Shown here piece by piece: positions 52,094-61,533 of a stretch of 64,000 nt of DNA (positions within the stretch are counted from its first letter, which is position 1; every line of letters begins with the position of its first letter). The stretch is from CAWDXG01 sp963822115 (GTDB lineage Bacteria; Myxococcota_A; Polyangia; Polyangiales; Polyangiaceae), in NCBI GenBank assembly GCA_963822115.1, contig CAWGGM010000020.1:248001-312000 (forward strand). Direction: 5' to 3'. The notes under the pieces were generated by a model, which had not been told where the DNA came from, made no database searches, and saw only the letters and a program-made list of their open reading frames with translations. Position numbers and translations under genes: made by a program.

Positions 52094-53556
52094 CGACTGC
52101 TGCCGGCGAGCAGCTTGCCGGCGTCTGGTTGCTCGAGCACGTGGGCGCCCGTGGCGATGAGGTAGCGCGCATGGGCGGCGCGCGCGCGTGCCCGCAGCGC
52201 CGACAGCGAAGCGAACGCGTCGGGCGGGCGCGGGTGACGCGGATCGTGGTCGTCGAGCGGTACGGCCTGCGACGGACGTCCCAGTCCCGCGATGATGGCG
52301 TAGAAGCCGAAATCGGGCGTATCGATCAGGATGTGCCCGCCATCTGGCGGAATCAGGTGTCGCGCCTTTTCGCCGATCTCGATCGCAGGCTCCCGGTTGA
52401 TGAAGGCGTCGCGGCGCGAAAACCACGGCCGGATGACCAGCGCACCCAGTGCCACGCTGCCCACCAGCGCCGCGGAAAGCAGCCGGCGGCCGCGCGCGCC
52501 AAGTGCAGCCCAGACGTGCGCGCCGAGATCGCCCGTCAGCACGGCAGCAGAGAGCCAGATCGCGAGCACGGCGCGCTCGGCGTGGTGGGTCGGCGCGCCG
52601 TCGCGCAGATCGCCCACCACCAGAAACGCCAGCAGCGCCAGCAGCAGCAGCCCAGCGCGTCGATAGCGCCGGAGCTCCTGCCGTAGACCCAGGCCGAGCG
52701 CTGCGGCGAGCGTTACCAGCCCGAGCCCCGCGACCTCCGGCTCGCAGCGCAACACAGCGAGCGGAAAATCGATGAGGCGTCCCAGCGTGGAGGCCGAACC
52801 TGCACCGATTGCGCGTCGATAGGCGACCACGCGCTTGACGAAAAACAGCGCACTGTCATGGGCGAGCAAGCCGTGCAGCATCCAGGAGAGCGGTCCAGCC
52901 GCGGCCACGAGCGCGCTGGCAGCGAAGACCCAGGAGCGCTCGCGCAGCGCGTCCCACGCCGAGAGCAGCGCGAACGCAGCCGCCACGGGCCAGGCCTCGT
53001 AGCGCGACAGACACGCCGCGAGCAGCGCGAGCGACGCGACGAAGCGGCGGCGTGGGGCGGTCCAGGCGCCCGCCGCACCGAGCAGGATCAACGCGGCGGT
53101 CGGATAGTCCGGCACCGTCGCGACGCCGAGATACGCCGCGTAGGGGATGCAGCAGGCGATGAGTGCGCCGACCAATGCTCCCCGACGTGAAGCGCCCATC
53201 CAGCGGGCAGCGACGTGGACCAGCACCGCTGCGCCAATGCCGAGCGCGAAGGCCGTCGCGCGCGCCACGTCGATGCTGGTTCCGAACACGTCCATGACGC
53301 CGCCCGTGAGCCAGAACGGCAAGGGAAGCCAGCTCGTACCGCTCGGGTCGAGCGACGGTGCCGCGGCGAAGCGCTGGGCGATCACGATGCGGGCGAAGTC
53401 GTCGTCGCTGACCGCGCGGAAGCCGCTCCACAGCACCAGCAGCGACACGAGCAGCTTCGCGCCCGCGACGTACAGCGCGTCGCGTCGCGCCTTCATCGTC
53501 AGAGACACATCCGGCGCTGTCGTCGCCTCGGCGTTCGCCCCGACCCCGGCCGACAT
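52066..53556 (-). CDS. GT-C-type polytopic membrane glycosyltransferase-like protein
   Basis: The 496-residue protein has about ten hydrophobic helices. The first outer loop carries SDDDFARI, the acidic motif of PMT/ArnT/DUF2029-type GT-C transferases that use polyprenyl-phosphate sugars. A short soluble C-terminal domain follows (IPPDGGHILIDTPDFGFYAIIAGLGRP). Met21 (MKARRDALYV) is an alternative start that would remove a polar leader. It would mannosylate or otherwise glycosylate lipids or proteins on the periplasmic side, but substrate and donor are unknown. It lies 27 bp downstream of secG on the same strand. Confidence 0.75.
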   Translation of the reverse strand: MSAGVGANAEATTAPDVSLTMKARRDALYVAGAKLLVSLLVLWSGFRAVSDDDFARIVIAQRFAAAPSLDPSGTSWLPLPFWLTGGVMDVFGTSIDVARATAFALGIGAAVLVHVAARWMGASRRGALVGALIACCIPYAAYLGVATVPDYPTAALILLGAAGAWTAPRRRFVASLALLAACLSRYEAWPVAAAFALLSAWDALRERSWVFAASALVAAAGPLSWMLHGLLAHDSALFFVKRVVAYRRAIGAGSASTLGRLIDFPLAVLRCEPEVAGLGLVTLAAALGLGLRQELRRYRRAGLLLLALLAFLVVGDLRDGAPTHHAERAVLAIWLSAAVLTGDLGAHVWAALGARGRRLLSAALVGSVALGALVIRPWFSRRDAFINREPAIEIGEKARHLIPPDGGHILIDTPDFGFYAIIAGLGRPSQAVPLDDHDPRHPRPPDAFASLSALRARARAAHARYLIATGAHVLEQPDAGKLLAGSSRYMLVKLAP

Positions 53557-53583
53557 CGCTCGCTGGCGCGCCGGAGTGGCCGG

Positions 53584-53913
53584 CTACTTCTTCGCCGGTT
53601 CGGGCTTCTTGTTCTTGATCGGGATGACGTCCCGGTGCTGTTCGGACTTGGCGCGCTGCTGCAGCGACGTGTCGCTCGACGAGGACGCGTAGGCCAGCGT
53701 TATGCTGGTCACGAAGAAGATGGTCGCCGTGACCCATGTCGTTTTGGACAGGAACGTGCCCGCGCCGCGGCCGCCGAACACCTGGGTGGCGCCCTGGCCC
53801 GTCAGTGCGCCGAGCCCGCCGCTCTGCCCCGGCTGCAGCAGCACCACCAGCATCAGGAACAGGCAGGCGAAGATGTGCAGGACGGTGAGGGGGGTGTGGA
53901 GAAGCTCGAGCAT
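53584..53913 (-). CDS. secG: Protein translocase subunit SecG
   Basis: The 109-residue protein has two transmembrane helices (about 8-26 and 60-77) joined by the signature loop LLQPGQSGGLGALTGQGATQVFGGRGAGTF, typical of SecG. It stimulates SecYEG-dependent export. The C-terminal tail is Lys-rich and cytoplasmic. It follows tpiA by 15 bp; the tpiA-secG order is common in bacteria. Confidence 0.95.
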   Translation of the reverse strand: MLELLHTPLTVLHIFACLFLMLVVLLQPGQSGGLGALTGQGATQVFGGRGAGTFLSKTTWVTATIFFVTSITLAYASSSSDTSLQQRAKSEQHRDVIPIKNKKPEPAKK

Positions 53914-53928
53914 GGGACGACTTGTGTT

Positions 53929-54696
53929 CTAGACCTGCGACGGCGCCGCTTCGACGATCTTCGAGAAGGACGCTGCATCGAGCGACGCGCCTCCCACGAG
54001 GGCGCCGTCGATGTCCGGGCAGCCGAGCAGGCCGGCCGCGTTGTCCGGTTTGACGCTGCCTCCATACAGGATGCGGGTGCCCTGCGCCAGCTCCGAGGAG
54101 CGTTCGGCGATCCGCCCGCGTAGCGCGGCGTGGACTTCCTGGGCCTGCTCGGTGGTGGCCACCCGGCCCGTCCCGATGGCCCAGACCGGCTCGTAGGCAA
54201 TCACGCCGAAGCCGGGCTTGTTGATGAAATCATTGATGAAAGCATCGAGCTGCCGGAACACGACTTCGAGCGTGCGGCCCGCCTCGCGCTCTTCCAGCGT
54301 CTCGCCCAGACAGGCGATCGGCCTGAGGCCGGCCTCGATGGCGGCGGCGACCTTCTTCTGCACGAATTCGTCGCTCTCGCCGAACAGATGCCGCCGCTCG
54401 CTGTGCCCGACGATAACCCAGCTGCAGCCCGATTCGAGCAACATCCCGGCGCTGATCTCGCCGGTGAAGGCACCCTTGGCGGCGGGGTGGACATTCTGCG
54501 CGGCGACCGTCACGCGGCTGCCCTGGACTTCATGGGCGACCGCAGCCAGCGCCGTGAAGGGCGGCCCCACGACCACGTCCACCCCGGCCAGATCGCCGCA
54601 GGCGGTGACGATCTCGCGGGCCAGCGTGCAGCCGGAGCCGCCGCCGTGGTTCATCTTCCAGTTGCCGGCGATCAGCGGCTGTCGGCGAGGTGCCAT
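53929..54696 (-). CDS. tpiA: Triosephosphate isomerase
   Basis: The 255-residue (beta/alpha)8 enzyme interconverts dihydroxyacetone phosphate and glyceraldehyde 3-phosphate. Catalytic Lys is in GNWKMN (K14), His in IVGHSERRHLFGE and Glu in AYEPVWAIGTGRVAT, which also contains the mobile loop. The phosphate-binding end reads ILYGGSVKPDN. It is the third gene of gap-pgk-tpiA-secG, with 15-bp spacers. Confidence 0.98.
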   Translation of the reverse strand: MAPRRQPLIAGNWKMNHGGGSGCTLAREIVTACGDLAGVDVVVGPPFTALAAVAHEVQGSRVTVAAQNVHPAAKGAFTGEISAGMLLESGCSWVIVGHSERRHLFGESDEFVQKKVAAAIEAGLRPIACLGETLEEREAGRTLEVVFRQLDAFINDFINKPGFGVIAYEPVWAIGTGRVATTEQAQEVHAALRGRIAERSSELAQGTRILYGGSVKPDNAAGLLGCPDIDGALVGGASLDAASFSKIVEAAPSQV

Positions 54697-54711
54697 TGGA
54701 GTCTCCTTGCT

Positions 54712-55932
54712 TCAGTCGTCCGAGCCGGGCGCGCGCAGCGCCTCGATGCCGGGCAGCTTCTTGCCCTCGAGTAGCTCCAGTGCGGCGCCGCCGCCCGTGG
54801 AGATGAAGCCGATGCGTTCCGCCACGTCCTTGCCCAGTCCGCGCACGGCAGCGGCGCTGTCGCCGCCGCCCACGACCGTGAACGCACGCGACTCGGTCAG
54901 TGCGCGCGCGACGCCCGCGGTGCCTGCAGCGAACGCTTCGCTCTCGAACAGGCCCATCGGACCGTTCCAGAACACGGTCTTCGCCTTCGTGATGCGCTCC
55001 TTGAAGGCCTGCACGGTGGCGGGACCGATATCCAGCGCCATGTGGCCGCCGGGCATCTCGCCGACCTTTACCGTCGTGCCTTCGGTCGCGTCGAGACCCT
55101 GCGCGGCCACCACGTCGGTCGGAAGCAGTACGTCCACGCCGCGGTCCTGTGCCTTGTCGAGCAGTGTACGGCCGAGGGCGAGCTGGTCCTCTTCGATCTT
55201 CGATGCCTTCATGTCGGCGCCGCGGGCGGCCAGCAGCGTGTTGGCCATCGCACCGCCGATGCAGAGCGCGTCGCACTTGCCGAGCAGAGCCTCGATGACG
55301 CCGATCTTGTCGGTCACCTTGGCGCCGCCCAGGACCGCGACGAAGGGCCGCTCCGGTGCGCCTGTGATGCGACCGAGCGCGGTGATCTCGTCGCGGATGA
55401 GGAAGCCCATGGCGCGCTCGCGCATCATCCGCGGCAGGGCCTCGACCGACGCATGCGCACGGTGGGCCGCGCCGAAGGCGTCGTTCACGTAGACATCCGC
55501 CAGCGTTGCCAGCTCGCGCGCGAAGCCCTCGTCGTTCTTCTCTTCCTCGGCGTGGAAACGGAGATTTTCCAGCAGCACGACCTGCCCGTCGCGCATGTCG
55601 CTGACGACCTTCTTGGCGGCGTCGCCCACGCAGTCATCGGGTAGGAGCACGTCCCAGCCGGTGAGCTCGCTGAGTCGCGCGCCCACCGGCTCCAGCCCCA
55701 GCTCGGGTACAGCCTTGCCCTTGGGCCGGCCGAGATGGGACGCAAGGATCACCCGCGCGCCGGCCTCCATCGCATGACGGATGGTCGGCAGCGCGGCGAC
55801 GATGCGCTCGTCGTCCGTGATGGTCTGCGTCTTCTTGTCGAGCGGGACGTTGAAGTCCACGCGCAGAAAGACGCGTCGGCTTTCGAGCTCGAGCTGATCG
55901 ATGCAGCGGATGCCCTGCAGTGTCGTGGCCAT
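54712..55932 (-). CDS. pgk: Phosphoglycerate kinase
   Basis: The 406-residue kinase transfers phosphate from 1,3-bisphosphoglycerate to ADP. The N-domain begins VFLRVDFNVPLDKK and contains ILASHLGRPKG (substrate arginines and His) and ENLRFHAEEEKND. The hinge and nucleotide domain include AVLGGAKVTDKI, WNGPMGLFE and the final TVVGGGDSAAAV with the catalytic glycines. It lies 18 bp after gap and 15 bp before tpiA. Confidence 0.98.
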   Translation of the reverse strand: MATTLQGIRCIDQLELESRRVFLRVDFNVPLDKKTQTITDDERIVAALPTIRHAMEAGARVILASHLGRPKGKAVPELGLEPVGARLSELTGWDVLLPDDCVGDAAKKVVSDMRDGQVVLLENLRFHAEEEKNDEGFARELATLADVYVNDAFGAAHRAHASVEALPRMMRERAMGFLIRDEITALGRITGAPERPFVAVLGGAKVTDKIGVIEALLGKCDALCIGGAMANTLLAARGADMKASKIEEDQLALGRTLLDKAQDRGVDVLLPTDVVAAQGLDATEGTTVKVGEMPGGHMALDIGPATVQAFKERITKAKTVFWNGPMGLFESEAFAAGTAGVARALTESRAFTVVGGGDSAAAVRGLGKDVAERIGFISTGGGAALELLEGKKLPGIEALRAPGSDD

Positions 55933-55950
55933 GATGTGCCCCCCGTTGGG

Positions 55951-56970
<1,020 letters not shown>

Positions 56971-57054
56971 GACTGCTCCTCGCCTGTGCTGGGGACCGCG
57001 CAGCCATGCAAACTGCCAGCCAGAGCGCGCCGGCAGCATCTGCGCGGGGTCGCG

Positions 57055-57083
57055 AACCTAGTCATGGCGCAGATTGTGGTCAA
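57055..57083 (-). promoter_or_regulatory. Promoter of the gap-pgk-tpiA-secG operon
   Basis: On the minus strand TTGACC (57083-57078) and TAGGTT (57060-57055) are separated by 17 bp. The predicted start would leave an untranslated leader of about 75-80 nt before gap. The match to the sigma70 consensus is good at both boxes. Confidence 0.6.
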
Positions 57084-57191
57084 GCCGCACACACGTCGCG
57101 CAAACTCTGCGCTCGGCGGTCAAGTCGCTGGAAGTATTGGCTATCGGGCACGCCGTTGACACCGCGCCTGACCGGCCTCAACCCTGCCGCG

Positions 57192-57662
57192 GTGAAAGTC
57201 TTCCTCGTGCGCCATTCCCTGGCCGTCCAGGAACACACCGGGCTCATCGACGCGCACCGCTATCTGTCCGAAGAAGGGCGGGCCTTGATGCTCGCGGTGG
57301 CGGCCAAGCTCGCAGCCGACGGTGTGCGGCTCGAGGCGGTGCTCACGAGTCCGCTGGTGCGGGCGGTACAGACCGCGGAGCTGCTGGCCCGCGGCATCGG
57401 CTACGACAACGTCGTCACGACGCTGCCGGCGCTTTCGCCGGGTGTGCCGCCCGAGGCCGCGGCCGAGCAGCTCGCTGCCCGCGGCTCGGCCGTCGCGGTG
57501 GTCGGCCACGAGCCCGGGATCTCCGCCCTCGGAGCGGTGCTCGTCGGTCGCCCCGCGTTCCCGCCGCTGCGTCCCGGCCAGGTCTCGCTGATCGAGCGCG
57601 GTCGCGCGCTGTGGACGCTGCATCCCGGTACGCTGGAGCTCGAGCGGCTGCTCGTCGCGTGA
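57192..57662 (+). CDS. sixA: Phosphohistidine phosphatase SixA
   Basis: The 156-residue histidine phosphatase has the catalytic motif FLVRHSLA (the usual RHG is RHS here, as in SixA), TSPLVRAVQTAELL and the second His in VVGHEPGISALG. SixA removes phosphate from phosphohistidines of signalling proteins. GTG 57192 is chosen because it places the beta1 strand KVFLVRH at the N-terminus; an in-frame TTG upstream is possible. It is divergent from the gap operon. Confidence 0.9.
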   Translation: MKVFLVRHSLAVQEHTGLIDAHRYLSEEGRALMLAVAAKLAADGVRLEAVLTSPLVRAVQTAELLARGIGYDNVVTTLPALSPGVPPEAAAEQLAARGSAVAVVGHEPGISALGAVLVGRPAFPPLRPGQVSLIERGRALWTLHPGTLELERLLVA

Positions 57663-57696
57663 GCTCTGCGCGCGGACAACCAGGCCGAGCGCGCCG

Positions 57697-58434
57697 CTAG
57701 CGCAGCGTCGCGGCGAAGAGAGCGGTCAGCTTCTTGTAGGCGCGCTCTGCCGCCTCTTTCTCGTAGGCGCCGTTGTCCGGAACGGTCCAGCCGTGGTGCG
57801 CGCCGTCGTAGGTCTCGGCCTCGTACTTGCCGCCCCACGCTGCCAGTGCCTGGTCGAGCTTCTCGATCGCTTCCTTCGACATGCTGCGATCCTCGACAGC
57901 GTGCCCGAAGTAGAGCTCGGCCTTGATGCGCGGCAGAAGCAGGTGAGGGCTGTGCGTGTCGTCGGTGTAGAGGCCGCCGCCGTGGAACGACGCGGCTGCG
58001 CCCACCTTGTCGGGGCGCGCTGCGGCAGCGTGCATGGAGAGCTTGCCCGAGAAGCAGAACCCCACCGCGCCGACCGGGCCGTCCGACACGCCGTCGCGTG
58101 CCACGAGGAAATCAACGTACGCCGCCGTGTCGCGCTCCATGGCCTCCGCCGTGAGCGGGTCGCGCAGCTCGCCGAAGCGCTTGCGGGTGCGCTCGTCGGC
58201 GAAGTCGGGCTTGAAGTCGAACATGGGCGGCTCGCCCGAGCGATAGAACACGTTCGGCACCAGCACCGCGTAGCCCTCGGCGGCCAGCCGGCTCGCCATG
58301 CCCTTCTGCGACTCGCGGATACCGAAGATGTCGGTCAGGAACAGCACGCCCGGGTGGCTTCCGCTGTCGGGTCGGAACAGCAGGCCGTTGCTCGTGCCGT
58401 CAGGCGCCGTGATTGCGAGGGTTTCTTCAATCAT
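57697..58434 (-). CDS. Dienelactone hydrolase family protein
   Basis: This alpha/beta hydrolase of about 245 residues has the nucleophile elbow GFCFSGKLS, where Cys stands in the place typical of dienelactone hydrolases. The acid is in FGHAVEDRSMSKE and the His in YDGAHHGWTVPD. It would hydrolyse lactone or ester bonds; the physiological substrate is unknown. Start ATG 58434 is preferred over ATG 58446 because GGAGA lies 6 nt upstream of it. Confidence 0.9.
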   Translation of the reverse strand: MIEETLAITAPDGTSNGLLFRPDSGSHPGVLFLTDIFGIRESQKGMASRLAAEGYAVLVPNVFYRSGEPPMFDFKPDFADERTRKRFGELRDPLTAEAMERDTAAYVDFLVARDGVSDGPVGAVGFCFSGKLSMHAAAARPDKVGAAASFHGGGLYTDDTHSPHLLLPRIKAELYFGHAVEDRSMSKEAIEKLDQALAAWGGKYEAETYDGAHHGWTVPDNGAYEKEAAERAYKKLTALFAATLR

Positions 58435-58528
58435 CTGCGTCTCCATTCAAGAGAAAGCGCACCCCTGGGGTCCGCATATCACACCAGCGCTGCGTGGCGA
58501 CCCCGATCTGCCCGGGGAGCTCCAAGGC

Positions 58529-59479
58529 TCAGGCGACGAACGAACCCAGACGGCGGAAGCGCTGGTAGCGGTCTTCCCTGAGCTCGTCGGGTGACAGGCC
58601 GTCCATCGACACGAGCGCGTCGAAGAGTGCGTTGTCGAGCATGTGCGCGGCTTCGTCGTGATCCTGGTGGGCGCCGCCAGCGGGCTCGTCCACGATCGCG
58701 TCCACGGCGCCGAGCTCCAGCAGGTCGGGCGCGGTGATCTTCAAGCGCGCTGCGGCTTCTCCGGCCTTCTCGGCGCTCTTCCACAGGATGGCGGCGCAGC
58801 CCTCCGGCGTGATCACCGAGTAGTAGCTGAACTCCAGCACCAGTACGCGGTTGGCGACGCCGAGCGCCAGCGCGCCCCCGGAGCCGCCTTCACCGATGAT
58901 CGTCGTGACGATCGGTACGCCCAGGCGGGCCATCACTTCCAGCGAAGCGCCGATGGCTTCGCTCTGTCCGCGCTCCTCGGCCTCGATGCCGGGGAAGGCG
59001 CCGGGCGTGTCGATGAACGTGATGACCGGCAGCCCGAAGCGGTCGGCCATCTCGTACAGGCGGATGGCCTTGCGGTAGCCCTCGGGGTTCGGCATCCCGA
59101 AGTTCCGGCGCATGTTCTCTTTCGTCGACCGCCCTTTCTGGTGGCCGATCACGACGACGCTGCGACCATGGTAGCGCGCGAGTCCAGCGACCAGCGAGGC
59201 GTCGTCGGCGAAGCGCCGGTCGCCCCCGAGCTCGATGAAGTCGCTGAACAACCGCGAGATGTAGTCGAGCGTGTAGGGGCGGTTCGGGTGCCGCGAGAGC
59301 TGCACCTTCTGCATGGGCGAGAGGTTGTCGAACACCTCGCGGGCCAGCTTGGCCGCCTTGTCCTCCAGCCTTTTCAGCTCCACGGCGAAGTGCGGATCTT
59401 CGCTCGCCAGCTGCCTGAGCTCGCGTACGCGCGAGACCAGCTCGACGACGGGGCGTTCGAATGCGAGCACGTGAGCCAT
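58529..59479 (-). CDS. accA: Acetyl-CoA carboxylase carboxyltransferase subunit alpha
   Basis: The 316-residue subunit makes malonyl-CoA together with AccD, the first step of fatty-acid synthesis. Landmarks are the N-terminal helical region (ELKRLEDKAAKLAREVF), LSRHPNRPYTLDYI, FIELGGDRRFADD, the oxyanion motif EGGSGGALALGVA and SYYSVITPEGCAAILW. Carboxybiotin would be handled at the two Gly-Gly loops. A TTG at 59491 could extend the protein by four residues. accD is not adjacent, so the alpha subunit is encoded alone here. Confidence 0.96.
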   Translation of the reverse strand: MAHVLAFERPVVELVSRVRELRQLASEDPHFAVELKRLEDKAAKLAREVFDNLSPMQKVQLSRHPNRPYTLDYISRLFSDFIELGGDRRFADDASLVAGLARYHGRSVVVIGHQKGRSTKENMRRNFGMPNPEGYRKAIRLYEMADRFGLPVITFIDTPGAFPGIEAEERGQSEAIGASLEVMARLGVPIVTTIIGEGGSGGALALGVANRVLVLEFSYYSVITPEGCAAILWKSAEKAGEAAARLKITAPDLLELGAVDAIVDEPAGGAHQDHDEAAHMLDNALFDALVSMDGLSPDELREDRYQRFRRLGSFVA

Positions 59480-59580
59480 GGGGAGCGCCAAGCCTGCCGC
59501 GAAGCGCCGCGGGAGTCGAGCGTGTCTACATGACGCAGCGCGCGACAGACGCGAAATGGTTTGCGCGCGCCCGAACAGGT

Positions 59581-61392
59581 TTAGCCAGTCTCGACCGCGG
59601 CCGGCACCTGCGCGCTGGGCCGGTAGCTCTTCACGTTGAATACGCGGAAGGGCTTTTCCTTGCCCTTGAGCTGTGCGGGCGGCAGCTCATCGTACTCGAA
59701 CCTGTTCTGCAGCCGGGCCAGTGTGCCCTCGCTGACCAGGATCTGCCCGGCTGCAGCGATGCCGCACAGGCGCGCACTGGTGTTCGCAGTGTCGCCGATC
59801 ACGGTGTAGCTGAGTGCCTTCGAGCTGCCGATGTAGCCGGCGACGAGTGGCCCGGTGTGGATGCCGATGCCGACCGCCAGCGGCGGGACGTTGAGCTCGA
59901 CGCGCTTGCGGTTGAAGCGACCGAGCGCCTCCATCTGTTCGATCGCGCAGCTCACGCAGCGCAAGGCGTCGTCCGGATGGGCTACCGGCGCGCCCCAGAG
60001 CGCCATGATGCCGTCCCCCATGAACTTGTCGAGCGTGCCTTCGTACTTGAACAGCGTTTCAACCATCTGCTCGAAGTACTCGTTCAGCATCTCGACGATG
60101 CCCTCCGGCCGCGCGCCTTCACTCATGCGCGTGAAGCCGCGGATGTCGGAGTTGAAGACGGTGCACTCCTCGACGAGCTGACCGCCCTTCTTCACCTCGA
60201 GCTCGCCGCTCAGTACGCGCTCGGCCACGTTGGGCGAGAGCAAGCGACTGAAACGCTCGCGGTTGATGATCTCCTTCTCGATCTTCTTACCGAGGATGTT
60301 GATCTCGATAAACATGCCGGCCTGCGCGGCAATGCTTGTCACGATCTCCATGTCCTTCGGCTGGAACTGGGCGAGTGTCTCGCTGTCGAGCCACAGCACA
60401 CCGAGGATCTCGTCGTTGTGCAGGAGCGGCGCGACGATGGCCGAGCTGATCCGGTTCAGGATCATGCTCTTGCCCTTGGACGCGGCGAAGTCCATCGCGG
60501 CGTCGTGGGTCAGCACCGTGGCGCGTTCCTTGATGACGTGATTCATGATGGTCGACGACACGCTGATCGGCGCGTCGGTACCATCGCGGCGTAGGCTCGC
60601 GCCCGGCCGCAGCTCGCCCGAGCTATCCATCAGGAAGATGACGCCTCGGTCCGCTCGCACGAACTTGAAGATCGTCATCAGGATCTTGTTCAGGAGCGTG
60701 GGCAGATCGCGCTCGAGCGCGATCTCGCGACTCAGCTCGTGGCTGAGGCGCAGGCGCTCGTAGTCCGCCGCGAGCTGCTGCGGATTGCCTGCGACCTGTT
60801 CGTACGGCAAAAAGCCCTTCTGGGTCGCGGCGATCTGCGTGCCGATGGCGCGCGCCTGGTCGTTCACGTCGACCCGCGTCGCGTTGACGGGCGGCATCTG
60901 GTCGCCCGGGACGTCGTCGAGCGTCACGCCCAGCGGACGGCGCGGTGCGGCAGCCGGCTCCGCATACGGCTGCTGCGCCGAAGGCGCGGCGTGCGACGGC
61001 ACGGGGTGCTGCTGGCTGACCGGCGGGGCCGGCGACTGTGGAGCGGACTGCCAGGCAGGCGGGCCGGCGGGCGGCGAGACCGCGGGGGGCGGAGCGAGCG
61101 GTTGCCCCGAGCCATCGTCGAAACGAGCGCGCGTCGTGCCGAGCGCGATGTCGTCGCCGTGGCGCAGGCGCTGCTCGCCGACCACGCGCTCGCCGTTGAT
61201 GTACGTGCCGTTCAGGCTGCCGAGGTCGCGCAGATGGTAGCCGTCGTCCCTCTGCTCGATGGTGCAGTGCTCCTTCGACACGATCTTGTCGAGGAGCTGG
61301 ATCGAGTTGGAAGGATGGCGCCCGAGAGAGTTGTGCGCCCGCAGTTCTACGACCTGCTGACCTTCCGGGGTAGCGAGGAGGAGACGCGGCAT
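59581..61392 (-). CDS. FHA-GAF-class III adenylate cyclase
   Basis: The 603-residue cytosolic enzyme has an FHA domain (about 1-95; NSLGRHPSNSIQLLD, SKEHC, DLGSLNGTYING), which would bind phosphothreonine peptides, and a Pro/Ala/Gln linker (about 100-190). A GAF domain (about 225-390) and a cyclase domain (about 405-590) follow. The metal aspartates are in FNSDIRGFT (about 415) and FMGDGIMALWG (about 459). The Lys in DKFMGDG and the VIGDTANTSARL block support adenylate rather than guanylate cyclase. A Ser/Thr kinase probably controls it. It is divergent from glpK. Confidence 0.9.
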   Translation of the reverse strand: MPRLLLATPEGQQVVELRAHNSLGRHPSNSIQLLDKIVSKEHCTIEQRDDGYHLRDLGSLNGTYINGERVVGEQRLRHGDDIALGTTRARFDDGSGQPLAPPPAVSPPAGPPAWQSAPQSPAPPVSQQHPVPSHAAPSAQQPYAEPAAAPRRPLGVTLDDVPGDQMPPVNATRVDVNDQARAIGTQIAATQKGFLPYEQVAGNPQQLAADYERLRLSHELSREIALERDLPTLLNKILMTIFKFVRADRGVIFLMDSSGELRPGASLRRDGTDAPISVSSTIMNHVIKERATVLTHDAAMDFAASKGKSMILNRISSAIVAPLLHNDEILGVLWLDSETLAQFQPKDMEIVTSIAAQAGMFIEINILGKKIEKEIINRERFSRLLSPNVAERVLSGELEVKKGGQLVEECTVFNSDIRGFTRMSEGARPEGIVEMLNEYFEQMVETLFKYEGTLDKFMGDGIMALWGAPVAHPDDALRCVSCAIEQMEALGRFNRKRVELNVPPLAVGIGIHTGPLVAGYIGSSKALSYTVIGDTANTSARLCGIAAAGQILVSEGTLARLQNRFEYDELPPAQLKGKEKPFRVFNVKSYRPSAQVPAAVETG

Positions 61393-61521
61393 CGCGGGAA
61401 CGAAGGCTACCGTTGTGGCCGCGCCGCGACAAGCGGGAGGCCTCCACCGGCGCCCATTATCCGGAAAAGCATGGGCATCAGGGGTGGCGCCGGGGCCCGA
61501 CCCGTCGCCAGGTGGATCTGT

Positions 61522-61527
61522 TACGCT
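61522..61527 (+). promoter_or_regulatory. -10-like hexamer TACGCT, leaderless-type
   Basis: TACGCT is followed by 6 nt (GGGTAC) and the GTG start of glpK at 61534. Confidence 0.4.
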
Positions 61528-61533
61528 GGGTAC

